Shown here piece by piece: positions 1-5,968 of a stretch of DNA of 6,643 nucleotides; the first letter of the stretch is position 1; each line of letters opens with the position of its first letter. The notes beneath the pieces are model-generated. The model saw only the letters and a list, made by a program, of their open reading frames with translations. It did not search any database and was not told the DNA's origin. Location: positions 1 through 6,643 of the forward strand of contig CALGUJ010000183.1 in the NCBI GenBank assembly GCA_937902055.1, read 5' to 3'. The position numbers and the translations under genes were made by a program. The DNA comes from an uncultured Pelolinea sp. Its GTDB lineage: Bacteria; Chloroflexota; Anaerolineae; Anaerolineales; Anaerolineaceae.

Positions 1-196
1 GACCAATACGCCGTTTTGGCCGTCATCCGGAGCGAAACTGACGCCGGAAATCCTGGGGCGCTTTGTCCCGCCGGAGACGATTGCCGAGGCGGTGTTATGG
101 GTTATGCAGCAGCCAGACCAGGTGATCATCCCTGACGTACCGGTGTATAACTTCCGCAACCCATTCGAGGGAAAAAGCTCTCCCTTTGCTGATTAA
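1..196 (+). CDS. Short-chain dehydrogenase/reductase (SDR), C-terminal fragment
   Basis: The open frame starts before the window and reads codons from base 2 to the TAA at 194-196, giving 64 residues. They begin TNTPFWP, which fits the segment that follows the 'PG' motif in SDR enzymes, where 'xTPF' contacts the nicotinamide side of the cofactor. Next come 'VPPETIAEAVLWVMQQPDQVII', the usual late helix and strand of classical SDRs ('pediAeavlfalsqP..v'), and a tail ending NPFEGKSSPFAD. The family carries out NAD(P)-dependent oxidation or reduction of an alcohol or carbonyl in the cytosol; the substrate cannot be inferred. The Rossmann glycine motif and the catalytic Ser-Tyr-Lys lie upstream of the window, so activity cannot be judged. 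It converges on the rha operon and the two share a terminator hairpin. Confidence 0.8.
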   Translation, partial: TNTPFWPSSGAKLTPEILGRFVPPETIAEAVLWVMQQPDQVIIPDVPVYNFRNPFEGKSSPFAD

Positions 197-203
197 TAAA
201 AAC

Positions 204-232
204 AAAAATACGTTCCAGCGGAACGTATTTTT
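204..232. terminator. Bidirectional intrinsic terminator between convergent genes
   Basis: Left arm AAAAATACGTTCC (204-216), loop AGC (217-219) and right arm GGAACGTATTTTT (220-232) form a perfect 13-bp inverted repeat. The stem core has G-C pairs, and its A/T outer part gives a U-run after the hairpin on either strand. It lies 8 bases after the SDR stop codon and 20 bases beyond the stop of the M24-like gene, so it can end the rightward SDR transcript and the leftward rha operon transcript. Confidence 0.85.
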
Positions 233-251
233 GCAGGGAGAAACGAAACGG

Positions 252-1361
252 CTATCGTTCCAGGATAGCCGGACGTTTATATGATTGGCCCTGGATTTCG
301 ACATCGATATAGGGCCACTGATTGGTTTGGGTCAAAATCTCGGGGGTTGAATCCGTTACCAGAATGGTATCTTCCGATTTTGTGCCCTGGATGGTCGGGT
401 TCCAGCCGAAAACCTGGTTCTTTTGGACGGTTTGGGTGGAATCCGAAAAAGCAACGTATTCGCGCGGTTCATAGCCGGTCAAACCGCCCTGATGATGGTT
501 TTGCCACTCGTCCGGATAACCTTTGAGCGCATAGGCAGCTTTGGCATTGTTCAGAATACGGCCCGCAACCGCACCCGGGCGGGTTTGCGAAATAAAGGTT
601 GCGTCAACAAACGCGGCTGCTTCCTGCTTGCCAGTCAGTTCAGATGGGATTTTGCCGAAATGAACGCAACGGGTGAACGTGATCACCAATCCCCAGCGAC
701 GGGCGCACAAGATCAGATGAGCGAATTTCTCCAATTTTTTATCCGAGGGAATCGGATGGCGGTATTTAAAGATGCGGTCATCGGTGGCGATCAATAACAC
801 GACCGGAAAAATCTGTTCAGCCAGAAGCTTGCCGGCCATGAGCGCTTCGATCTCGTGTTCGCTCATCCCGGGTTCAATCTCCCGCGCCACTGCTTCTACG
901 ACCGACGCGGAATGCTGCCCCAGCCAGCGGTAACGGGAAATCTCATTTTCAGTCATGATATAACGTAATTCCGCGATCGAATTTTTCTCGAATGACGTTC
1001 CATCCCAGGGGATATCCGCGCAAGTTTTCATACCGCCCGCCAGTTTACTCACGGCATCCGCCGAGCCGCGCGGGTCGTACCAGGCTGGCATTTCGAAGTC
1101 GAATAACGATTCAATCTCACCTAAAGCCTCATTTTTCAGGCGCGGCATTTCATTATTGCCCGCAACCAGTGTCAGACGCTGCCTGGTGGCAAAGATCATC
1201 GCTGAACCGGTTTTTTCAATGATCTCCAGATGATCGTCACCGCCGGCAGTCAACCAACTGAAGTTGGCATTGGTTCCCAGGAGCATTCCGTCAAAATGAT
1301 GCTCATCGAGAAAGTTTCTGATCTGGTTATGTTTGAATTGAACTTCTTCAAGACGATTCAT
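252..1361 (-). CDS. M24-fold (aminopeptidase P/creatinase-like) protein without the metal site, last gene of the rha operon
   Basis: This 369-residue protein has a creatinase-type N-terminal domain (about 1-140) and a pita-bread M24 domain (about 145-345). The M24 landmarks are still visible: 'MTENEISRYRWLGQHSAS' before the domain, 'IEPGMSEHEIEALM' near 162-175, 'TRPGAVAGRI' near 260-269, 'HHQGGLTGYEPRE' at 289-301 and 'GTKSEDTILVT' at 326-336. The usual five metal ligands (Asp, Asp, His, Glu, Glu) are mostly gone. The two Asp positions fall in 'LCARRWGLVITFTR' (217-231) with no Asp, the GHG His is Gly293, the EP Glu is Asn321, and only Glu330 remains. I infer that it is not a metallopeptidase. 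It may act on a small molecule, as metal-free creatinase does, or bind a ligand. ATG 1361 is preceded by GAGGA at a good distance and starts 45 bases after the rhaD stop, so it is probably cotranscribed. The frame is intact, so this is not a decaying gene. Confidence 0.85.
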   Translation of the reverse strand: MNRLEEVQFKHNQIRNFLDEHHFDGMLLGTNANFSWLTAGGDDHLEIIEKTGSAMIFATRQRLTLVAGNNEMPRLKNEALGEIESLFDFEMPAWYDPRGSADAVSKLAGGMKTCADIPWDGTSFEKNSIAELRYIMTENEISRYRWLGQHSASVVEAVAREIEPGMSEHEIEALMAGKLLAEQIFPVVLLIATDDRIFKYRHPIPSDKKLEKFAHLILCARRWGLVITFTRCVHFGKIPSELTGKQEAAAFVDATFISQTRPGAVAGRILNNAKAAYALKGYPDEWQNHHQGGLTGYEPREYVAFSDSTQTVQKNQVFGWNPTIQGTKSEDTILVTDSTPEILTQTNQWPYIDVEIQGQSYKRPAILER

Positions 1362-1406
1362 GTTTCCTCGAGTTCTTCACATAGAGTTAGGTCTTTTATG
1401 AACGAC

Positions 1407-2228
1407 TTAAAAAACGGTTTGTTCGATCTTTGAAATTTGGCAGATTTCACGGACTTCTTCAGCGGTCAATCCGGCGCCGATTTCACCCAGACTGAGATTC
1501 AGGCATTCGTATTTAGCGCCGGTTTCGGCATATTCAATGCGGTCAGCAGCGCGCTTGACCGAAATATCCGAAAAAGTCATCACGCCATGTTTTGCCCAGA
1601 TCACCAGGTTGTGATTCCGCAGAGATTGAATATTGCCTTCCATCAGGTCGGAAGTTCCGGGGACAGCGAATGGCAGAAAGCCGATGCCGGTTGGGAAGTT
1701 AGCGATCGATTCCGGCTGCCAGCGCAGCAGGTGGGTGCTGAGATATTTCTCGTCCCGATAACGTGGAACCTGGCTCAGATAAGTCAAATGGATCGGCTGC
1801 GCGTGGATCACCGCCAGGAAGTTGGAGCCGGAAATGCGCATCTGGTCCTGATGCACGGCCAGGTGCGAATTGAATTCGCTGGTCGGCCGCTGGAACCGGC
1901 AAGCGGGCGAGGTGAAAATCGTCCCGCTTTTACCGTTTTCACCGACCACGACCGCGGCGACGTTGGCAGCCGGGTCGTCGATGATCTCGCGCAGCCGGCG
2001 CCCCGAACCGCTGACGATCACAGTCGCCCCAGCCAATCCGGGAACTGCCAGGGGGAGTTCATATGGATTCGCGATCGGGAAAAAATTTCGTACTTCCACT
2101 GGCCACCGCATGCACACGGAAATGTTACCGGCGGCGCCTTCGCAAGCTTCAATATCTGCCAGATGTTTTCCGGCCTGGCCGATGTGAGTTATGACTTCGT
2201 TTAATTCAGGATAAGGAGCATTGATCAT
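1407..2228 (-). CDS. rhaD: Class II aldolase, rhamnulose-1-phosphate aldolase type
   Basis: The 273-residue product matches class II aldolase/adducin enzymes of the RhaD kind, which split L-rhamnulose 1-phosphate into dihydroxyacetone phosphate and L-lactaldehyde in the cytosol. Compared with E. coli RhaD from memory (274 aa; Glu117, His141, His143, His212), I see 'VSGSGRRLREIIDDPAAN' near 72-89, 'RPTSEFNSH' with catalytic Glu118, 'VIHAQPIHLTYLS' with His142, 'GIGFLPFAVPGT' near 181-192, and 'WAKHGV' with His214. Two sites differ. The second zinc His is Gln144 (H-A-Q-P), with another His at 147, and the R-N-G-G-N phosphate loop reads G-A-A-G-N. It follows rhaB directly: the rhaB TGA and this ATG are one base apart, which suggests translational coupling. 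A GTG at 2240, overlapping rhaB, would add four residues; neither start has a strong Shine-Dalgarno. The position next to rhaB supports the rhamnose assignment over fuculose or another sugar. Confidence 0.85.
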   Translation of the reverse strand: MINAPYPELNEVITHIGQAGKHLADIEACEGAAGNISVCMRWPVEVRNFFPIANPYELPLAVPGLAGATVIVSGSGRRLREIIDDPAANVAAVVVGENGKSGTIFTSPACRFQRPTSEFNSHLAVHQDQMRISGSNFLAVIHAQPIHLTYLSQVPRYRDEKYLSTHLLRWQPESIANFPTGIGFLPFAVPGTSDLMEGNIQSLRNHNLVIWAKHGVMTFSDISVKRAADRIEYAETGAKYECLNLSLGEIGAGLTAEEVREICQISKIEQTVF

Positions 2229-2229
2229 T

Positions 2230-3720
2230 TCAGATTTCACTTTCGTTCTTCATAAGATTTAATAATTTTTGGTACGATCGATCCCACTCATCGCGTTTTC
2301 CCGGAGTGAAAGACTCGACCGCGAAGGATTTACGAACCAATTCGCGCGCTTCTGCAATTGAGCTTAAATGCCCCATTGCGATTGCCTGCATTAAAACATT
2401 GCCGATCGCGGTGGCTTCCACCGGACCGGAGACTACCAAGCGGCCGGTGCAATCGGCAGTGAATTGATTCAGCAAGCGATTTTGGCTGCCGCCGCCGATG
2501 ATGTGGAGCGGGTTCAACTGCTTCTCAACCAATTCCTCCAGACGGGTGAACACAAAGCGGTATTTTAATGCCAGGCTTTCAAAGATGACCCGCAGGATCT
2601 CGCCTTTGGTTTGCGGAACTGACTGCCCGCTGGATTTGCAATAATTCTGGATTTTCCCCGGCATTTCGCCCGGGAAAAGGAATTGCTCGTAATCCGGGTT
2701 GATCACGGCCATGAAAGGCTGCGCCTCGGAGGCCATTTGAGTGAGCTCTTGATACGAGTAATCCTCGCCGTGTTTCTTCCAATACCGGCGGCATTCCTGA
2801 ACAATCCACATTCCGACCACATTTTTCAACAGGCGCCATTTTCCAAAGACGCTGCCTTCGTTGGCAAAATTGTAAGCCAGGGCTTTTTCGGAAAGATCCG
2901 GCGCCGAAATTTCTGCTCCGATGATTGACCAGGTACCCGAGCTCAACCAGGCGCAATCCGAATTCTGCATCGGCACCGCCACCACTGCTGATCCCGTATC
3001 GTGGCAGGCAGGCGCGATAACGGTAACGCCCGACAGTCGGGTGTCACTGGCAACCTCGCCTCGCAGCGGACCCAGAACCGTACCGGGTTCAATGACTTTT
3101 TGAAAGAACCGGGAGGGAATATTCATGGCATTCAAAACGTCCCGGTCCCAGTCATGGGTCAATGGATTCAGGCACTGAGTGGTGGTAGCGTCGGTGAATT
3201 CATTACCGACCACTCCGCTCATCCAAAAATTGAATATATCCGGCATAGTCAGGAAGGTTTCAGCAATTTCAAACAGCGGCGATTGGTTGATGGACATGGA
3301 TAGCAATTGAAAGAGCGTGTTGAAACTGGAAAATTGCGCGCCGGTTTTCAGGAAGATCTCTTTGCGGGGCATTCTCTTTAAGGCTTCTTCGACCATACCA
3401 TCCGTGCGTGAATCGCGATAATAGAAAGGATTTCCCAGCAGCGCATTGTGCTTATCCAGCAAGCCAAAATCGACTCCCCAGGTATCCAACCCGACGCCGG
3501 AAAACGTGGAGCCGCTGCTGGCTGCTTTCGCCATGCCGTTCTTGATCTCGCTCCACATATGCAGGATATCCCAATGGAAACCATCGGGCAGGCGCACCGG
3601 CAGATTGATGAAGCGATGGATTTCCTGAATTTCCATCCTGTCGTCATGCAAGGTTGCATGCATGGCGCGGCCGCTCTCCGCACCGAGATCAAAAGCCAGA
3701 TAATTTCTGGGTTGGGGCAT
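2230..3720 (-). CDS. rhaB: Rhamnulokinase
   Basis: The protein has 496 residues (E. coli RhaB has 489). It belongs to the FGGY sugar kinases and phosphorylates L-rhamnulose with ATP in the cytosol, the second step of the isomerase-kinase-aldolase pathway. RhaB landmarks appear in order: 'AFDLGAESGRAM' (9-20, phosphate loop), 'GLDTWGVDFGLLD' (77-89), 'YYRDSRTDGM' (100-109), 'FNTLFQL' (133-139), 'LTMPDIFNFWMSG' (157-169), 'DATTTQ' (177-182), 'ACHDTGSAV' (238-246) with the likely catalytic base Asp241, 'WLSSGTWS' (258-265), 'LLKNVVGMW' (297-305), 'HIIGGGSQNRLLNQ' (406-419) and 'SGPVEATAIGN' (431-441). The frame is open up to 3858, but the start at 3720 has GGGAG five bases upstream and lies after the predicted promoter; ATG 3732 (adds MGVT) is the only close rival. 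It is the first gene of the operon. Confidence 0.96.
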   Translation of the reverse strand: MPQPRNYLAFDLGAESGRAMHATLHDDRMEIQEIHRFINLPVRLPDGFHWDILHMWSEIKNGMAKAASSGSTFSGVGLDTWGVDFGLLDKHNALLGNPFYYRDSRTDGMVEEALKRMPRKEIFLKTGAQFSSFNTLFQLLSMSINQSPLFEIAETFLTMPDIFNFWMSGVVGNEFTDATTTQCLNPLTHDWDRDVLNAMNIPSRFFQKVIEPGTVLGPLRGEVASDTRLSGVTVIAPACHDTGSAVVAVPMQNSDCAWLSSGTWSIIGAEISAPDLSEKALAYNFANEGSVFGKWRLLKNVVGMWIVQECRRYWKKHGEDYSYQELTQMASEAQPFMAVINPDYEQFLFPGEMPGKIQNYCKSSGQSVPQTKGEILRVIFESLALKYRFVFTRLEELVEKQLNPLHIIGGGSQNRLLNQFTADCTGRLVVSGPVEATAIGNVLMQAIAMGHLSSIAEARELVRKSFAVESFTPGKRDEWDRSYQKLLNLMKNESEI

Positions 3721-3729
3721 GGTTACTCC
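3718..3729 (-). promoter_or_regulatory. Ribosome binding site that fixes the rhaB start
   Basis: On the minus strand the sequence reads GGGAGTAACCATG, with GGGAG followed by a five-base spacer and the ATG at 3720. The alternative ATG at 3732 is preceded by a T-rich run ending CCTC with no purine-rich site, so 3720 is preferred. Confidence 0.6.
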
Positions 3730-3767
3730 CATGAGGAAAAAATTTCTGAAAACCTGTTTCAAGATGA

Positions 3768-3796
3768 ATTGTAAAGCAATGACTAACCTTTGACAA
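3768..3796 (-). promoter_or_regulatory. Predicted sigma70-type promoter of the rha operon
   Basis: On the minus strand, TTGTCA (3796-3791) and TACAAT (3773-3768) are separated by exactly 17 bases. Each hexamer matches the consensus at five of six positions. Transcription would start near 3761, leaving a leader of about 40 bases before the rhaB ATG at 3720. This is the best promoter match I see in the intergenic region on that strand. Confidence 0.6.
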
Positions 3797-3847
3797 TAGA
3801 AAATGTCATTTTCTGTTTTAATTAATTCACTTTTTAAATTAGTCAAT
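3778..3847. promoter_or_regulatory. Candidate operator: nested TGAC/GTCA repeats over the rhaB promoter
   Basis: Four TGAC-type half-sites lie in 70 bases. On the plus strand AATGACTAA (3778-3786) and TTGACA (3790-3795) have their TGAC cores 11 bases apart, about one helical turn. TGTCA (3804-3808) faces the second one, giving TGACA-N8-TGTCA. TTAGTCAAT (3839-3847) is the inverse of the first at 8 of 9 positions. The first site falls inside the promoter spacer and the second overlaps the -35 box, which would suit a repressor. No regulator gene is in the window, so the protein that would bind is unknown. The region is A/T-rich, and chance repeats are possible. Confidence 0.35.
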
Positions 3848-3936
3848 TTGCTATCCAAAAAGAAGGATGCTAAAACTCACGTCCCCAGAAAGCGGAATAA
3901 GATCGTTTGGAATCAGAGCATTTAAAGCGCACGATC

Positions 3937-3963
3937 CTGACATACACTTTAAAAGGATATAAT
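3937..3963 (+). promoter_or_regulatory. Predicted promoter of the CDGSH-protein gene
   Basis: CTGACA (3937-3942) and a perfect TATAAT (3958-3963) are 15 bases apart, slightly shorter than the preferred 17. Transcription would begin near 3970, leaving about 33 bases before the ATG at 4003. If correct, it excludes the upstream TTG at 3907 as the start. Confidence 0.5.
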
Positions 3964-4002
3964 TTCGAATCTAAACTTAAAAAATCTAAATATGGCCAAG
4001 AA

Positions 4003-4752
4003 ATGACAAATCAAGTGAAAAAAAACCGACAAGATCCGCGAATTGAAATTGAAATTGACGGCCCTTACCGCGTCTATGGAGACGTCCCCCTGGTGCATAA
4101 AACCCAGGTTGTCTCCGAATATGGCGAACCGCTGACCTGGAAGAGAGAAAAGGAATACGAAACGCCAAGATCAGACCAGAGCGACCATTACAGCCTGTGC
4201 CGCTGCGGCCATTCGAAGGACAAGCCTTTTTGCGACGGCTCTCACGTAGAAGAAAACTTTGATGGGAAAGAAACCGCGGCCATCGGTAAAACCGCGGAAC
4301 GCCAGTTCGTACAGGAAGGCGAAGGATTGGTGGTGAAGCGTGACGGGTATCTATGCATGCTTTCCGGTTATTGCGGAAACCGGAAAACCACCATTGGGCG
4401 GATGATGAACCAAACCGCCGAGCCGGCCGTGCGCGCAGAGATCATCGCCATGATCGAGCGCTGCCCCTCGGGCACATATACCTACGCCATGAGTTCGGAT
4501 GAAGCGGACATCGAACCCGATTTACCGGTGCAGATCGCGGCCACCACCGAGATCACATCCGACGGACCGATCGAAGGTTCGCTGTGGGTGACCGGCAATA
4601 TCCCGGTCGAACGTTCGGATGGAAAACCCTTTGAAACACGCAACCGCGTGACGCTGTGCAATTGCGGGAAATCCTGCCAAAAGCCGCTTTGCGACGGCAG
4701 TCACCGCCGCATGCAGCAGGCCGAACTGCGCAGGAAAAAAAGCCAATCCTGA
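4003..4752 (+). CDS. Double-CDGSH iron-sulfur protein with a central Fer4_19-like region
   Basis: The protein has 249 residues, is soluble and has no signal peptide or membrane segment. Two complete CDGSH motifs (C-x-C-x2-S-x3-P-x-C-D-G-S-H) are seen: Cys66, Cys68, Cys77 and His81, and Cys219, Cys221, Cys230 and His234. In mitoNEET-type proteins the three Cys and one His hold a 2Fe-2S cluster. Between them, 'YLCMLSGYC' (Cys118, Cys124) and 'ERCPSGTYTY' (Cys154) resemble the divergent single 4Fe-4S domain (Fer4_19). The N-terminal 'IEIEIDGPYRVYGDVPL' and the later 'ITSDGPIEGSLWVTGNIPV' look like two copies of the lead-in strand of the CDGSH unit, so the protein looks internally duplicated. Such proteins are linked to electron or cluster transfer, but no reaction is established for this type. 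The start is supported by the upstream TATAAT and family-like sequence from residue 12; its Shine-Dalgarno is weak. It ends 8 bases from a convergent gene. Confidence 0.88.
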   Translation: MTNQVKKNRQDPRIEIEIDGPYRVYGDVPLVHKTQVVSEYGEPLTWKREKEYETPRSDQSDHYSLCRCGHSKDKPFCDGSHVEENFDGKETAAIGKTAERQFVQEGEGLVVKRDGYLCMLSGYCGNRKTTIGRMMNQTAEPAVRAEIIAMIERCPSGTYTYAMSSDEADIEPDLPVQIAATTEITSDGPIEGSLWVTGNIPVERSDGKPFETRNRVTLCNCGKSCQKPLCDGSHRRMQQAELRRKKSQS

Positions 4753-4760
4753 AAACGAAT

Positions 4761-5840
4761 TTACTTCGGGCTGGGTAACTCTGCTTCTATTTCCGAAGCC
4801 AGTACCACCTGATCGCGCCCGCGTTCTTTTGCCAGATATAACGCGGCGTCGGCCTGGTCGATCAATGCATGGATGCAATCGCCATGAATGGGGAAAGTGG
4901 CAATCCCGATGGACACCGTGGTTGATATTTTTTGGCTGCCTTTCGCAATATAAAGCTGGCCGAGCATTTTGCGCATGAATTGTGCTTTCTTAACAGCTTG
5001 CTGTACTGGCATATTCTTGAATGACAGGAGAATTTCATCACCGCCCAGGCGGCAGGAAAAATCATCCGCGCGCGTTAGCGACTTGATGCACATGCCGATT
5101 TTTTCCAGCATGGCATCCCCCAGCAGGTGACCGTAGTCGTCGTTGACATTCTTGAAATGATCGATATCGATGATAAAGATGCTGCATGGAAGCTCAAGCT
5201 CGCGGCATTGGGCAAGCTGCTGCGACAAGACTTCTTCCATCATCCTGCGGTTGGATAAACCGGTCAATACATCGCGGCTGGCCTGTTCTTTGAGCTGGTC
5301 GTGCAGGATATTGATTTCGCGGATCTGTTTTTGCAGTGATTTCGATTGCAGGCGCAGCTTGTCTTCAGCGATCTTGCGGTCGGTTATATCGCTCGAAATG
5401 CCATAGGTTCCGATGATCTGTCCGTTCTCTCCATAAAGGGGCAATTTTGTGGTCAGCACCCAGGTATCCGGCCGATCAGGCCAGGTTTCTCTTTCTTCCG
5501 TGCTGATGGTTTTACCGCTCTGTATGATTTTTTGTTCATCACGGAAAGCCCGCCGGGCATGTTCCGGGCTGAAAAAATCGAAATCGGATTTACCGATCGC
5601 TGCGGATGGATCATCCAGGCCAAACGCTTCAGCCAGGGATTTTGATATCCGGATGAACCGGCTGTTGCAATCCTTGAAATAAATGTGTTCCGGAAGGTTA
5701 TTCATTAAGGAATTTAAAAGATAGCGATCGTTGACGCGCAGGGATCGTTTTAGGTTGGTAACGCTTTCGTACGCAGTTTTTGGTGCCGGCTTTGTGATTG
5801 CGGCATCAATCGATTGAGGAATAGTTCCAGATTTTTTCAT
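4761..5840 (-). CDS. PAS-GGDEF diguanylate cyclase
   Basis: This 359-residue cytosolic protein should make cyclic di-GMP from two GTP. A basic, unstructured lead (1-42) is followed by a PAS sensor domain (about 43-156; 'YFKDCNSRFIRISKSLAEAFGL', 'IIGTYGISSDITDRK'), a coiled-coil linker (157-188) and a GGDEF domain (189-350). In the last I see 'DVLTGLSNRR' (190-199), the metal and GTP residues in 'DIDHFKNVNDDYGHLLGD' (225-242), an inhibitory I-site R257-x-x-D260 exactly five residues before the active-site loop, that loop as GGDEI (266-270, Ile for Phe), and 'SIGIATFP' (310-317). Metal and base contacts are kept, so it is probably active and product-inhibited. There is no EAL domain and no membrane segment. 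ATG 5840 is preferred over GTG 5846 because GGGG lies five bases upstream. The PAS ligand is unknown. Confidence 0.92.
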   Translation of the reverse strand: MKKSGTIPQSIDAAITKPAPKTAYESVTNLKRSLRVNDRYLLNSLMNNLPEHIYFKDCNSRFIRISKSLAEAFGLDDPSAAIGKSDFDFFSPEHARRAFRDEQKIIQSGKTISTEERETWPDRPDTWVLTTKLPLYGENGQIIGTYGISSDITDRKIAEDKLRLQSKSLQKQIREINILHDQLKEQASRDVLTGLSNRRMMEEVLSQQLAQCRELELPCSIFIIDIDHFKNVNDDYGHLLGDAMLEKIGMCIKSLTRADDFSCRLGGDEILLSFKNMPVQQAVKKAQFMRKMLGQLYIAKGSQKISTTVSIGIATFPIHGDCIHALIDQADAALYLAKERGRDQVVLASEIEAELPSPK

Positions 5841-5883
5841 TTTCACCCCGATCTAAGAACGATGAAAGCCTCAATGGTCTTTT

Positions 5884-5889
5884 ATTATA
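5884..5889 (-). promoter_or_regulatory. Possible -10 box for the diguanylate cyclase gene
   Basis: The minus strand carries a perfect TATAAT here, about 43 bases upstream of the ATG at 5840, in an A/T-rich stretch. The -35 position (CTGGAG at 17 bases) is a poor match, so the promoter is weak, activator-dependent or misassigned. Confidence 0.35.
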
Positions 5890-5968
5890 TTAATTTAGAA
5901 TAAAATCTCCAGTTACGCCCGTCCTACTCAATCATATTATGAAGTAAAAATGCTGCATATTCAACCCA

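Larger units (their letters stand above)
3721..4002. other. Divergent intergenic control region
   Basis: This 282-base gap separates the divergent rhaB and CDGSH genes. It is clearly more A/T-rich than the genes on either side. It holds the rhaB leader and promoter on its left, the TGAC repeats in the middle, and the rightward promoter of the CDGSH gene on its right. Between about 3850 and 3936 I see no recognisable site. Open frames run into it from both genes (to 3858 on the minus strand and from a TTG at 3907 on the plus strand), but both extensions cross predicted promoters and have non-family, low-complexity sequence. Confidence 0.6.

Noticed and set aside
1437..2204. A 255-codon open frame on the plus strand opposite the aldolase gene
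   Set aside because: It is fully antisense to a well-supported gene, has no ribosome site, and its translation shows no family motif; it follows from the codon use of the aldolase.
3790..3822. TTGACA on the plus strand as a rightward promoter
   Set aside because: The -35 box is perfect, but the -10 region at 17 bases is poor and the nearest A/T hexamer (TTTAAT) is 21 bases away; the same bases fit better as the leftward -35 box.
3721..3858. N-terminal extension of rhaB by 46 codons
   Set aside because: The extension covers the predicted promoter and repeats, does not resemble RhaB family N-termini, and the start at 3720 has a good GGGAG site.
3907..4002. TTG start giving a 281-residue CDGSH protein
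   Set aside because: The extra 32 residues lie over and upstream of the CTGACA/TATAAT promoter, and the family-like sequence starts only after the ATG at 4003.
5932..5942. Small palindrome TCATATTATGA as a terminator after the flavin oxidoreductase gene
   Set aside because: The arms are five A/T-rich base pairs with a one-base loop and no T-run follows, so it cannot form a stable terminator.
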